Below, one piece after another: positions 1 through 9,285 of a DNA stretch of 64,000 nt (positions are counted from its first letter, which is position 1; every line of letters starts with the position of its first letter). Origin of the DNA: Melastoma dodecandrum (taxonomy: Eukaryota; Streptophyta; Magnoliopsida; Myrtales; Melastomataceae); contig JARUPY010000406.1 in NCBI GenBank assembly GCA_029817715.1, positions 310,001 to 374,000 on the forward strand, given 5' to 3'. The position numbers were made by a program, and so were the translations under genes. The notes below the pieces were generated by a model that was not told the origin of the DNA, made no database searches, and saw only the letters and a program-made list of their open reading frames with translations.

Positions 1-837
1 ACCACCAATGGTATGTGTTCTTCTCTCACACGGAGCATGGCGTTGTTATCGCGATTCTAACCGCGACACTTCACAGGCTCGTCCGAAAAGAGTGAAGACG
101 ACTGCTGGTCGCAAGAAGGCTCCTACTCCCTCTACTTCTTCGGGCGAAAGTTCTGAGGATTTACTACCTTCAGAGGTAAGTATTCGATTGCATGGAGGTG
201 TCGACTTTTCGGGATGTTGTGTCTTAGCACCATTTCATTTCTTATTCTGCAGGGTCCTGCTGCAGCGACCTCGACTAGCGACCCATGGGTGAAGCTCCAC
301 CAGGACATTGAAGAATTCTGCCAACTTCTGCTCATTGACCCCTTAAGCGTCGACGAGTTTAGGAGGATGCAGAAGCTGTTAAAGGAGATCGAGACATCCC
401 CTCGGGTCACGGACGAAATACTGGGGGCCTGCAAGAGCTTCAGGTCGACGTATTGGACCCGCTGGAGGGATTACTACGCCGACCTGCTCGCCTACGACTT
501 GACCGACTCGAAGATTCAGTCGATCAATGAAGCTCGAGGGCAGGCCTCTAAAGCTGCACAGGACGCCCGCCAACATTTGGTCGATGTGCAAGAGAAGCTG
601 ACCGAGGCAGAGAGACAGATAGAGTTCTACACGAACCTGAAGAATGACCTGCCTCGGCAGCTTGCGTTGATCAATACTCAAGAAATCGAGGAGCTGGAGG
701 CCAATGCTGAGAAGGATAGAGAAAAGGTCATCGACCTTTATGCCCAACGAAACAGGGTGAACGCGAAGCGACGAGCTCGTAAATCCCTTGTCCTCGATTT
801 CAGAGAAGTTGGCGGGTTATGGAGTCTAGACTTGTAA
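1..837 (+). CDS. antisense accessory ORF of the Tat element; C-terminal part of a plant-mobile-domain-type protein (partial)
   Basis: The 5' end is cut by the window edge. A coding stretch ends at 175 with a GTAAG donor; a 77-bp intron (176-252) ends in TTCTGCAG, and the frame resumes at 253 without shift and stops at 837. A further small intron is likely at about 11-76 (GTATGT...TTCACAG), which would make 77 the start of the first complete exon. The visible product has a short basic, Ser/Thr-rich stretch, then an acidic helical part, then a long Ala/Glu/Lys-rich coiled coil (about codons for QASKAAQDARQ to DLYAQRNRV). This resembles the tail of 'aminotransferase-like, plant mobile domain' proteins, but the domain itself is not in the window. 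It lies between the integrase and the missing 3' LTR in opposite orientation, as accessory antisense ORFs do in some Tat elements. It could instead be an unrelated host gene fragment. Confidence 0.6.
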
Positions 838-969
838 CCAAAGAACAACGCAATTCGATTATTTTTGCTTTTCTGAACAAATCAAGTATCTTATGTCTCG
901 AATGAATTTCTGCCCACCACGCTAAATTCATTCTTCTAAACAGCGTTACTGAAGCCTAGCGCGATTTTC

Positions 970-2673
970 CTAGGAATTAAGCGCTTCCCAAATTAATGGA
1001 GTCCTTTGTCTTAGGATTTTATGATGAGCTTCCCAGATAGTCGCGCGGTAGGATTTAAGATATTTACCATTGACCTTCAATGGATGCCTATCCCCTTCTC
1101 TGGTCATAAGTCGATACGTATTAGATGAGTATGTCTCGCACACTTCATATGGACCCTCCCAATTAGGAGACCACTTACCCAAGACTTGGTCTTTTGATTT
1201 AAGGGGTAGGATCATCTTCCATACTAAGTCGCCCACTTTGAAGCGCTTATGGACAACCTTTTTATTATAGTACCTAGCAATTCTTTGCTTATGTACCTCG
1301 AGTCGGTCTATTACGTCGAGTCGCTTCTTCTCCAATTCTTCTAAAGCGAGGTACATTGCCTCGTCTTGCAAGTCAGGATGAGCTACCCTGAGCGACTTGT
1401 ATCGAATCTCAATAGGTAGGACAACATCTTGCCCATATACCAGCGAAAAAGGGGCTTCTCCTGTGCTGTCTCTCTTGATGACTCTTAGAGCCCACAAGGT
1501 GTCCTGTAATAGTTCGTGCCATTTTCTTGGATTTGCACCAACCATTTTCTGAATGTTATTCTTTATGAGCTTATTAGTAGCTTCAGCTTGTCCATTCGAC
1601 TGGGGGTAATAAGGTGTCGAATTAGTGATTGAAAAGCTAAACTCAGCAGCGAATTCACGCACCTTCTCATTATTGAAAACGGTGCCATTGTCTACTACGA
1701 TATTCTGGGGAATCCCAAATCTATAAATGATGGAAGATCTGAGAAACTCGATCACCTCTTTGTGGTCAATTTTCTTGTATACTTGAGCCTCGACCCACTT
1801 GGTAAAGTAGTCAGTAGCGACTAGAATGTAGGCATCGCCTTTACTCGAGTGTGGGTGGATCTCTCCGATTATATCCAGGGCCCAAGTCCTAAATGGCCAA
1901 GGCTTGATGACTGAGACTAAGTCGGACGCTGGGGCCCTTGTCACCGGACCATGTTTTTGACATTCTTGGCACCCCCTAGCCATTTCTATGCAGTTCTTTA
2001 GCATTGATGGCCAGTAAAAACCATGTCTTTGGATAGTCCAAGACATTTTGGTGCCAGATTGGTGAGACCCGCATAAACCCTGGTGAGTCTCCAACATGAT
2101 TGGGGTCGCTTCGTCTAAGTCGACGCACCTTAGTAGGACTCCTTCTTTGGTCTTTCTGTAAAGTACCCCATCTATAAGGGTGTACGACAAAGCCTGAATC
2201 TTGATTCTTTGGCTCGCCTTTTGTGTTGGGTCGGAGAGGAAGTCGGTGATTGGTCTCCTCCAATCTTTATCGCTTGTCATTATGTTCAGAGTGAACGCGT
2301 CGCCTTGGGGAGCTAAGTGGGAAGCTATTTCTGGGATACAATCGCTTCCCCTTTTGGCCTTGTATCCTGAAGCCTTTTGGGCTAGGTCGTTAGCGATTGT
2401 GTTTTCCTCCCGGCCTACAAAGAGGAAAGTAATTGCTTCGAACCGCTCGACTAGCCTTCGAGCGACTTGATGATAGGGTGCGAGTTTCTCTTGACATAGA
2501 GAGTCGCCGTTCATCTGGTTAATAACCAGTTGAGAGTCTCCCATTACTCTGGCTTTCCTGGCTCCCAAGGCTAATAACTCCTTCAAGAGCGTGATCAACG
2601 CTTCGTACTCAGTCGCATTGTTTGTATGAGTCGCCGACAGATCCATCAAACCAAGCTTGCCAGACATCCTCAA
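970..2673 (-). CDS. Tat element: second (archaeal-type) RNase H plus integrase
   Basis: The first about 120 codons form an RNase H with ATEYEALI and GDSQLVINQMNG, the acidic active-site surroundings of the extra RNase H found in Tat elements. Next come the integrase zinc-binding segment (HQGLCGSHQSGTKM, then CQECQKHG) and the catalytic core (WALDIIGEI, DNGTVF, YYPQSNGQAEATNKLI) with the D, D and E residues in place. The C-terminal part has the WKMILPLK region and ends at 970. The start shown is only the upstream limit of the open frame; it overlaps the preceding frame at 2609-2673, so a frameshift separates the two RNase H halves. It would integrate element cDNA if intact. Confidence 0.85.
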   Translation of the reverse strand: MRMSGKLGLMDLSATHTNNATEYEALITLLKELLALGARKARVMGDSQLVINQMNGDSLCQEKLAPYHQVARRLVERFEAITFLFVGREENTIANDLAQKASGYKAKRGSDCIPEIASHLAPQGDAFTLNIMTSDKDWRRPITDFLSDPTQKASQRIKIQALSYTLIDGVLYRKTKEGVLLRCVDLDEATPIMLETHQGLCGSHQSGTKMSWTIQRHGFYWPSMLKNCIEMARGCQECQKHGPVTRAPASDLVSVIKPWPFRTWALDIIGEIHPHSSKGDAYILVATDYFTKWVEAQVYKKIDHKEVIEFLRSSIIYRFGIPQNIVVDNGTVFNNEKVREFAAEFSFSITNSTPYYPQSNGQAEATNKLIKNNIQKMVGANPRKWHELLQDTLWALRVIKRDSTGEAPFSLVYGQDVVLPIEIRYKSLRVAHPDLQDEAMYLALEELEKKRLDVIDRLEVHKQRIARYYNKKVVHKRFKVGDLVWKMILPLKSKDQVLGKWSPNWEGPYEVCETYSSNTYRLMTREGDRHPLKVNGKYLKSYRATIWEAHHKILRQRTPLIWEALNS

Positions 2674-3784
2674 GGGATTCCTCTTGATCGATTGATGCAG
2701 ATGGGTCGTGGTTCACTAAGAAGTCGGTTAAGGCCTGCCCTTTCACCGACTGTTGAGGTTTGAAACGCAGATCGTATGCGGATAGGACCAAGCTCCATTT
2801 ACTAATTCTTCCGGTCAATAGGGGACTTTCGAAAAAGTATTTTATGACTGGAGACTTGGCAATAACATGAACATCTTGTGATCCGATATAATGTCTCAGT
2901 TTCTTAACAGCATAAAAGACTGAGAGGCATAACTTCTCCTTAATTGTATAGCGCTTTTCTGTAGCAATCAGTTGTCTTGACAAATAGTAGACTGCTCTAT
3001 CAGTTTTGTCCTCCGCCTCTTGGGCTAACATGGCACCGATGACTGATTCAGTCGCTGCCACGTAAAGCAGATAGGGCTTTCTTATCCGAGGAGGGGCAAG
3101 CACAGGCGGCTTCATTAAGTACTCCTTTAAGCCTTCAAATGCTTTTTGGTGTTCGTCGCTCCACACAAAATTTCCCTTCGCTTTTAGTAAAGTTGAGAAA
3201 ACTTCTGTCCGTCCAGCGACGTTACCAATAAATCGCCTTAGATAATTGACCCTTCCTAAGAAAGCCTGTAACTGCTTCTTATTACTCGGAGGGTTCAACC
3301 CTTGGATGGCATTCACCTTGTTCTGGTCGACTTCTATGCCACGTTGATGGACTAGGAACCCTAGGAAATGTCCTGCTCTGACTCCGAAGGCACATTTGAG
3401 AGGGTTTAGTTTGAGCTGATGCTTTCTCATTCGAATGAAAGCATTTCTAAGGTCATTAACATGTGATTTCTCATCTTGCGACTTGACCACTATATCGTCT
3501 ATGTATACTTCGACTGTTTTGTTAATCGAGGCATCAAATACAACGTTCATGGCTCGTTGGTAGGTTGCCCCAGCGTTTTTGAGTCCGAATGGCATAACTA
3601 CCCATTCGAAAATGCCTAAGGGACACCTGAACGCAGTTTTATGGATATCCTCCTCAGCTAGGAAGATTTGGTTATATCCCGAGAAACCATCCATGAAGGA
3701 CATAATTTGGTGCCCTGCAGTCTTGTCGACTAAGTCGTCTGCAATAGGCATGGGGTACTCATCCTTTGGAGTGGCACGGTTCAA
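2609..3784 (-). CDS. Tat element: reverse transcriptase and RNase H
   Basis: The frame holds RT motifs SFMDGFSGYNQI, MPFGLKNAGATYQRAMN and the catalytic YIDDIVVKS, followed by the connection and RNase H region (LLYVAATESVIGAMLAQ, VYYLSRQL, KLCLSVFYAVKKLRHY). The last part (WFDGSVGDSY) is the start of the second RNase H, whose continuation is in another frame from about 2640. The frame is open upstream of 3784 to about 3855 with a recognisable HVIKKNG block, so the true polyprotein came in from the previous fragment. One RNase H catalytic aspartate position reads Ala (YVAAT where YVDAS-like wording is usual), so activity is doubtful even without the frameshifts. Confidence 0.85.
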   Translation of the reverse strand: MNRATPKDEYPMPIADDLVDKTAGHQIMSFMDGFSGYNQIFLAEEDIHKTAFRCPLGIFEWVVMPFGLKNAGATYQRAMNVVFDASINKTVEVYIDDIVVKSQDEKSHVNDLRNAFIRMRKHQLKLNPLKCAFGVRAGHFLGFLVHQRGIEVDQNKVNAIQGLNPPSNKKQLQAFLGRVNYLRRFIGNVAGRTEVFSTLLKAKGNFVWSDEHQKAFEGLKEYLMKPPVLAPPRIRKPYLLYVAATESVIGAMLAQEAEDKTDRAVYYLSRQLIATEKRYTIKEKLCLSVFYAVKKLRHYIGSQDVHVIAKSPVIKYFFESPLLTGRISKWSLVLSAYDLRFKPQQSVKGQALTDFLVNHDPSASIDQEESLEDVWQAWFDGSVGDSYKQCD

Positions 3785-3837
3785 GTCTCTGAAGTCGATG
3801 CAAACTCTAATCTTACCATTCTTCTTAATGACATGAA

Positions 3838-4440
3838 CTATACTGGATATCCACTCGGTGTACCTCGATAGAGCTTCTTGACTTCCTCGAATACTGCTTG
3901 AGTGACTTCGTGAGTCATTCTCCTCGGCGCCTGTTGGACTGGTTTAAATCCCGTCTTGATTGGTAACTTATGTTCCACAAGTCGGCGATCTAGGCCAGGC
4001 ATCTCAGTGTAATCCCAAGCAAAACAGTCTTTGAACTCTTCTAGAGTATCTTTGATAGAATTGAAAAGTTCTTTATTCATTGAGGAACTGATGAAAACAA
4101 TTCGAGGGCTTGATGCCTCGCCTAAGTTGACGCCTACGAGTGAGTCACATGGCATCATCAGTGACTCACGACTCTGGACACCACCTAAATCGGTGTCAAC
4201 GTTATTACATGACCTAGCTTCGAAATTGATGCTGCCTATTTGGCATCCTACTTTCCTAGACATCCTAACATGCTTCTGAAGTCGCTTTAGGATATCAGCG
4301 ACTGCATGGCCGTTCCCCTCACTGTCCATACATCCCTTCGTGTAGGAGTCTATCGGGCTCCAACTCCGTCGCAGTGCTCTCTTGGCTCTTAGGCGCTTCT
4401 CCCTTGTTGTCGCTTGGGCTGTTGTTCGTCTCGCCTCCAT
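3838..4440 (-). pseudogene. Tat element: spacer and N-terminal RT fragment in a shifted frame
   Basis: From about 4330 down this frame continues the polyprotein left by the gag-protease frame, with GHAVADILKRLQKH, then an acidic region and AWDYTEMPGLD, the conserved 'FAWSYEDMPGID'-like block at the entrance of gypsy RT. It stops at 3838. A few codons before the stop, after EEVKKLYR, the family's usual short block preceding the Y-x-E-W motif is missing and the frame changes, so a small deletion with frameshift is likely near 3860. The segment 4340-4440 of this frame is only a shadow of the previous ORF. Confidence 0.7.
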
Positions 4441-7400
4441 CTTTGGTCGTGACTACCTTCTGCAGGACCTCGTCTATGTCTTTGTCTGTGAAGTCGGGCC
4501 CCCATCCTGTTGGCACAATCGGTCCTTCGTCAGGCTTGGGGTGAGAGGTGCCATAGCTCACGATGAAGTCGAACTTCCCAGAAGGTTCACCTAAGGGTCC
4601 GACTGTGGGGTCTCCCAGCTTGTAGCGCTGGTCCAGAGTAAGGTCCTTGACTGTCTTACACGTCTCTGCATGCAAAATACCCTTGTCACAACAGGAGTAT
4701 TCATCAGCCTTAACGATTTCTATTTCGGAGTCAAGCCATAGGATTAACTCCCTATGCAAAGTAGATGGAATCGCGGCGGCCTTATGAAGCCAATCGCGTC
4801 CTAAAAGCGCATTAAATGAAGGGACTATATCGATTACAAAGAAAGCAGTTTCCTGCTCGTGTCTCCCGACGCCTAGGCGCACGGAGCATATGCCCAGGCA
4901 CTCGGATTTTCTCCCATTGAAGCCACTTACAGCTACGTCGGTTCGCACCAACTCGCTAGGCTTGTACCCAAGTAATCTAAACTTGGCGAGGGGAAGAACA
5001 TTGACAGTGGCGCCATTGTCTATTAAGACTCGACCCACTAAGACACCATCAAAGGTGGCTGAGATATACAGCGAATGCATATGCTGTTTCATGCGATCTG
5101 ATGGTTTCCTCAACCAGTGCAGAGGGAAGCCAGAAGGAAATGTAATGACTTTAAAGTCGAGAGTTTTACCTTCCGGTGCCTCCGACTTGTCGTTGCAGGC
5201 GAACTCCGCAGGGAGGGTAAGAGCGTTGCAGCTCACGAGGGGCCCTTGCTCTGCGTTGAAGTCGCAGGGCTTATCTCCTCGTAGAGGAGTGTAGTCGAAG
5301 CTCGAGCCTGGGTCTTCCGAGTAGTCAGTAGACTCGACACGCTCGGGCTCTGCAACTTGTTTCTCTGTGGCGTGGTTCCCACCAAAGGGTGGCATCACAG
5401 GGGTCATTCTTGGCTTCTTCTGGGCGTGACTTAGACGCCTTTCTTTTCTCTTTTGAGCCCTTACGGGAAGCGTAAGCTTCCTTTCCGCCTTCTGCCATTG
5501 AGACGAAGGGTTAAGCGCTTTGACGAACCTTGGTTTCTTAGAACCAAAAGGGAGTCGACTTACCTCCACAAACCTTCCGTCGGCTGGGTCATATCCTACC
5601 TGCACAGGGTTATCTGCTGGCCTATTCGAAGAGGGCTTGTTAGGGTTCGAATTACCTGAGCCCTCCGGACGGACTGCCTTTACCAGCATCTCCCCTTTTG
5701 CGGATAAGTCGACGAGCCGCAAGAAATAGTTAACGCAGCATGCTGTGCAGAGCTGGGTGATGAGTATGCGGTTGTGAGCGATCAGCTTGCACTTTTGGCA
5801 CAGCAGCTTTTCGTCCAGGAATTGGGCAATAGGTGGTCCCCTCCGCAGTTCCTGAGGATCAACTGTCTGCGACGCGTAGCGGGGCCTGCGATTCACGGCC
5901 TGCTGAGGTTGGTCCGCTTCCTTATGCTCCTCTACCGGTCTAACCTCCTTGACAGGGGTAGTTCTAGTGTACCCCTGTTTGATGATCCTTTGGCCAGACG
6001 AGTCTATGAACTCCAGTCGCCGTGCCGGGCGTTCTGTTCCCCGGGCGACTGCCTCTCCATTCCCCTTGTGACCCTGGGGGCCTCCTCTTCCTCCTCGCAA
6101 GGCTAATCGGCGATCTGCGCTAGGAGGGCTTTTGAGGGCGTGAGAAGATCCTCGGGGAGCGTTCAGCGACATTGCTGCTTCCTCAAACGGGGTCAAGTCG
6201 TACCACCCCTCCGTCTTGCTGTCCAGTAGGTACTTCTTGAACGTGTGGCACTGATCCGTGGTATGAGTGTCGTTCAAGTGCCAATGGCATAGCCACTTCT
6301 CCCTTCCTTTGGGCAGAATGAAGACCCCACGCTCCGCCAGTCGCTTCATCAGGGCATTAGCCACCAAAGTCTCGCCGGTTGCTTGTGAGTCCTGCGAGGG
6401 TACAGCAGAGTCGTTAATAACTTCTAAGAGATTAACTTCAGCATCAAATATGTCAAACGTATGAATAGCGACTTCATCTCCGAATGGATTATTATCCACC
6501 ACGGCGACTTCGTCGACCTCAGGAAAACGGAGTTCTTTAGACTCTATTAAATCCTGGATGATATTTCTAAAGGACAAACAGTCATTGGTAGCATGGGTGA
6601 AAGACCCATGCCACTTGCAGTAATTCCTATTCTTTTCCCACTCTGTCTGGGGAACTCGATGGCCGGGCTTAAGCCTAATCCTTTTCCTTTGATAAAGCCA
6701 GTCGAATATAGCGTCGACTTTATCCGTGTCGAAAGAATATTTTCTTTCCTCGGCATTCCTTTGGGATGCCTTAGCTTTGGAATTCTTCTTAATCAGGGGA
6801 TCGCATATAGTCGATTCCCCCTTGACAAATTCCGCCATGTCGACTTCGTAAGTGTCGACTTGGTAGGCTCGAGTCAGCTGGGCTTCCTCTGTAAGGAGCT
6901 GATAATACTCAGTAGCCCTCCTTGCTAAGTCATACAGGTCAGCAAAGCGCTCACCCTGCAGCTTTTTCCGGAACGGGATAGTCAACCCATTTAACGCGAG
7001 AAGTAATTGATCTTTCTCCGGTATGGGGGGTCTACACCGTAGTAGGGCCTTCCTAAGTTTCATTAGAAACTGCCTTGGGTGTTCTCCGTTAGCCTGCTTA
7101 AGGCGCATTACCTCAAACATCGACATGGGGGTGTCCAGTCGAGCAAATGTTTTAATGAACATAGATTGCATCTGAGTCCACGAGGCTACTGACCCTGGCG
7201 GCAAACTCGCATACCACGTAAAGGCATCTCCCGTTAACGAATTAGGGAAGAGCTTCAGTTTCCAAAAGTCGTTCCCAGCCGCCTCACCAAGTTGGTGAGT
7301 GAAGCGAGCGACATGCTCGAGTGGGGTCATTTCATCTTCACCCGAAAAACGAGTAAAGTCGGGCGCCTTGTAACCTCTAGGTAGAGGGAAATCCCTGTCG

Positions 7401-7603
7401 ACATATGCAGAATAGGGAGTCCTGTACAAACAGGCATCGTCTCGCCGAGCTATTCCGGGGACGACTTGCTCTATAACCTGAGTTATGGCCTCCCTCAAGT
7501 CTGGGGGTACACCGCCTACTGGGGCCTGCGCTGTAGGTCGAGTCGACCTTATCGGGCTGTACGGAGATCTTTCCCCCATTGTCTGACTCGCTGGATTCCT
7601 CAT
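4319..7603 (-). CDS. Tat element: Gag capsid region and aspartic protease
   Basis: The capsid (Retrotrans_gag) region lies at about residues 75-240, with FWKLKLFPNSLTGDAFTWY, SWTQMQSMFIKTFA and the LDTPMSMFEVMRLKQ stretch. Two Cys/His clusters follow (YCKWHGSFTHATNDC and CHWHLNDTHTTDQCHTF), then a basic linker. The retropepsin motif is VLIDNGATVNVLPL, DNG being a usual variant in this lineage, followed by FNALLGRDWLH. The frame ends at 4319, just where homology moves to another frame. Its first ATG overlaps the stop of the upstream gag frame as ATGA. Whether this is a mutation or a real two-ORF layout cannot be decided here; Tat elements normally have one frame. Confidence 0.85.
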   Translation of the reverse strand: MRNPASQTMGERSPYSPIRSTRPTAQAPVGGVPPDLREAITQVIEQVVPGIARRDDACLYRTPYSAYVDRDFPLPRGYKAPDFTRFSGEDEMTPLEHVARFTHQLGEAAGNDFWKLKLFPNSLTGDAFTWYASLPPGSVASWTQMQSMFIKTFARLDTPMSMFEVMRLKQANGEHPRQFLMKLRKALLRCRPPIPEKDQLLLALNGLTIPFRKKLQGERFADLYDLARRATEYYQLLTEEAQLTRAYQVDTYEVDMAEFVKGESTICDPLIKKNSKAKASQRNAEERKYSFDTDKVDAIFDWLYQRKRIRLKPGHRVPQTEWEKNRNYCKWHGSFTHATNDCLSFRNIIQDLIESKELRFPEVDEVAVVDNNPFGDEVAIHTFDIFDAEVNLLEVINDSAVPSQDSQATGETLVANALMKRLAERGVFILPKGREKWLCHWHLNDTHTTDQCHTFKKYLLDSKTEGWYDLTPFEEAAMSLNAPRGSSHALKSPPSADRRLALRGGRGGPQGHKGNGEAVARGTERPARRLEFIDSSGQRIIKQGYTRTTPVKEVRPVEEHKEADQPQQAVNRRPRYASQTVDPQELRRGPPIAQFLDEKLLCQKCKLIAHNRILITQLCTACCVNYFLRLVDLSAKGEMLVKAVRPEGSGNSNPNKPSSNRPADNPVQVGYDPADGRFVEVSRLPFGSKKPRFVKALNPSSQWQKAERKLTLPVRAQKRKERRLSHAQKKPRMTPVMPPFGGNHATEKQVAEPERVESTDYSEDPGSSFDYTPLRGDKPCDFNAEQGPLVSCNALTLPAEFACNDKSEAPEGKTLDFKVITFPSGFPLHWLRKPSDRMKQHMHSLYISATFDGVLVGRVLIDNGATVNVLPLAKFRLLGYKPSELVRTDVAVSGFNGRKSECLGICSVRLGVGRHEQETAFFVIDIVPSFNALLGRDWLHKAAAIPSTLHRELILWLDSEIEIVKADEYSCCDKGILHAETCKTVKDLTLDQRYKLGDPTVGPLGEPSGKFDFIVSYGTSHPKPDEGPIVPTGWGPDFTDKDIDEVLQKVVTTKDGGETNNSPSDNKGEAPKSQESTATELEPDRLLHEGMYGQ

Positions 7604-8286
7604 GTAGAAAGAAGGCTCTTCCGAAAGTTTCCACCTCGGGATCCAAGCCCATAGGGGTCTCCAGTCGCGTCGATTACAGGTTCTTTTCCAGGGCGATGAG
7701 ACGGAATAAAATCCTCCCCTAGATCCGTTTCTTCTTGAAAGTCCTCTGCCTCATTCCAATACGTATTCGTCGGTTGATTACGTGAAGAAGAGGGTCGACT
7801 AGGGGGAACCAAACTCCCAGGTTCGAATAGAGTATTTGTCCTTATGTCGGATCGCTCAAAAGTCACGTTACGTGGCCCTTGAGTAGTCCGACGAGCGTCT
7901 GCCATGAACGTAGACTCCCTAAAGGGGGCCTCTCTCATACGAGGTCTTACTCTTTCCTCGTCTCTCGGGCCAGAAAGACGCCCTATTAGAGTTTGGACAT
8001 CCATTAGGATGCCCTTCATATCGGTCAAATCCTGACGCACATTCCCCAATTCCTTGTGGAATTCCAGTCTCGAAATAAATTCGGACGGGGCGTGTGAATC
8101 AAAAGCGGACTGGTTTGTAGCTGCCTGGCCTCCTAGGGCTGGCACTTGGGCATGTGAATCAAAAGCGGACTGGTTCGTAGCTGCCTGGCCTCCTAGGGCT
8201 GGCGCTTCCAAGTTCATTCCCGGAGGAAGTTCCTGGTTTTCCCCATCTAAGGGATTCTGAGTAGTACTTCGAGTATTTCTCGGCAT
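7600..8286 (-). CDS. Tat element: N-terminal Gag
   Basis: An ATG at 8286, five bases from the primer binding site, opens 228 codons of charged, Ser/Pro-rich sequence with a short coiled-coil-like stretch (SRLEFHKELGNVRQDLTDMKG). Residues near 30-70 are two near-identical copies of a 20-residue unit (ALGGQAATNQSAFDSHA plus linker), encoded by a 60-bp tandem duplication. It stops at 7600 inside an ATGA overlap with the next frame, which carries the capsid domain. Confidence 0.75.
   Translation of the reverse strand: MPRNTRSTTQNPLDGENQELPPGMNLEAPALGGQAATNQSAFDSHAQVPALGGQAATNQSAFDSHAPSEFISRLEFHKELGNVRQDLTDMKGILMDVQTLIGRLSGPRDEERVRPRMREAPFRESTFMADARRTTQGPRNVTFERSDIRTNTLFEPGSLVPPSRPSSSRNQPTNTYWNEAEDFQEETDLGEDFIPSHRPGKEPVIDATGDPYGLGSRGGNFRKSLLST
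8093..8207 (-). repeat. 60-bp tandem duplication inside gag
   Basis: Two copies of a 60-bp unit beginning TGTGAATCAAAAGCGG on the plus strand start at 8093 and 8153 and differ at a few bases. The length is a multiple of three, so the gag frame is kept. Confidence 0.9.
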
Positions 8287-8290
8287 GTGC

Positions 8291-8307
8291 TCCCACTGTG
8301 GTCGCCA
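8291..8307 (-). other. candidate primer binding site of the Tat element
   Basis: On the minus strand TGGCGACCACAGTGGGA begins six bases inside the LTR edge at 8314. It starts with TGG, as needed to pair with the CCA end of a tRNA. I believe TGGCGAC wording points to an Arg- or Asp-type tRNA rather than initiator Met, but the tRNA was not matched. Confidence 0.6.
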
Positions 8308-8494
8308 AAAACGTGTTCGCGCACGAAACGGATCACGTTGGAAATATTTGGCAATGGACTCACAGTAGTTATATTGTGGTCGCCAGTAAGAAGATGCACA
8401 ATTTTATTGAAATCAAATGCAAGTCTTACAATCTTAATGAATAAAGGAAACAGGGCTTACAGCCATTAAAAATGGAAAAAAGCGCAAGTATTGA

Positions 8495-8690
8495 CGACGA
8501 CGTGGAAATTTGTGACGGTGGAGAACTTGTGACGAAGGCCTTGGAAGCTCGCTCCGTCGGTGATGGTCGCTGGCGGGAGGCTGTGACGAAGGCCCTACGA
8601 GCTCACTCCGTCGGTGGTGTCGCTGGCGGGGGTTGACAGCAAAGGCCCTACGAGCTCACTCTGCTGGTGGAGGGAGGTTGACCTACAAAC
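8495..8690. repeat. imperfect tandem repeats in the LTR (about 50-60 bp units)
   Basis: Three units contain GAAGGCC, AGCTC and CTCCGTCGGTGG-like words at regular spacing. The solo LTR at 25670 has a different but similarly built array at the corresponding place. Confidence 0.65.
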
Positions 8691-8974
8691 CGGGTCGAGG
8701 TATCTAATTCCTAAGGTTGACGATCAAACTTCAGGGTTTTGGCTGTGTATGGTCGTGTTTTGTCTTGAAAAATTCCTCTGCTATTTATAGAGGACTTGTA
8801 CGTGTTTAACACGTAACAGATAGATCGTGTTATAGATCGTGATCCCTAATGTCGTGGGAGTGTCTCAACAACCCCCTTGATACATGGGATCACGTTCCTG
8901 GATATTTAAGATCAGTTACGATCCTTAACAAACGTGATTTGAAAATGAATAAATTTATTTCAACCTCGTCGACT

Positions 8975-9215
8975 TGACTGGTCTGTACGGGCTGCGATCG
9001 ACTTGGTCGACTTTATCCAGGACTCCGTCGACTTGACCCTACTAGTAGACCTAGCTACTGTTGAGTCATCTTGATTGGCTTTGATCATCATATTCCTTCA
9101 TCGTGAGTCGACCTAGTCGATCCCGTTTATAAGTTGACCTAATCGACTTCGTCATAAATCGACCTAGTCGATTTCGTCGTGAGTCGGCCTAGACGACTTC
9201 ATCTTGGGCCGACTC
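8975..9215. repeat. GTCGAC-rich short repeats in the LTR
   Basis: About seven imperfect units contain the word TCGACCTAGTCGA or TCGACTT, many nearly palindromic and about 28-30 bp apart in the last part (9108-9215). Confidence 0.7.
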
Positions 9216-9285
9216 TGAGTGTGACTTGAGGGATTACTGAGTTTCTGTTCTAAACCCAGGCCCAAAATTAATTGCCATGTCAACA

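Larger units (their letters stand above)
1..9285 (-). mobile_element. Ty3/gypsy retrotransposon, Tat lineage, partial (3' LTR outside window)
   Basis: Reading on the minus strand, the order is LTR (8314-9285), primer binding site (8291-8307), gag (from 8286), protease, reverse transcriptase, RNase H, a second RNase H, integrase (ending at 970), then an oppositely oriented ORF (1-837). The second RNase H between RNase H and integrase, and the RT wording with ATPKDEYPMP and FGLKNAGATYQRAMN, are what I know from the Tat/Ogre lineage of plant gypsy elements. No chromodomain is seen. The coding region is broken by at least four frame changes, near 7600, 4330, 3860 and 2640, so the copy cannot make an intact Gag-Pol. 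The 3' LTR and left target duplication must lie before position 1. At the other end the element interrupts a MuDR-like gene directly after 9285. Confidence 0.85.
8314..9285 (-). repeat. LTR of the Tat element (972 bp)
   Basis: The plus-strand edges are TGTTCGCG at 8314 and TGTCAACA ending at 9285, giving TG...CA ends. The same two edges bound the solo LTR at 25670-26890, which fixes these borders. A TATA-like ATTTATAG lies near 8790 on the plus-strand text. Inside are about 50-bp GC-rich repeats (8500-8690) and a series of GTCGAC-rich units (about 8975-9215). Confidence 0.85.
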
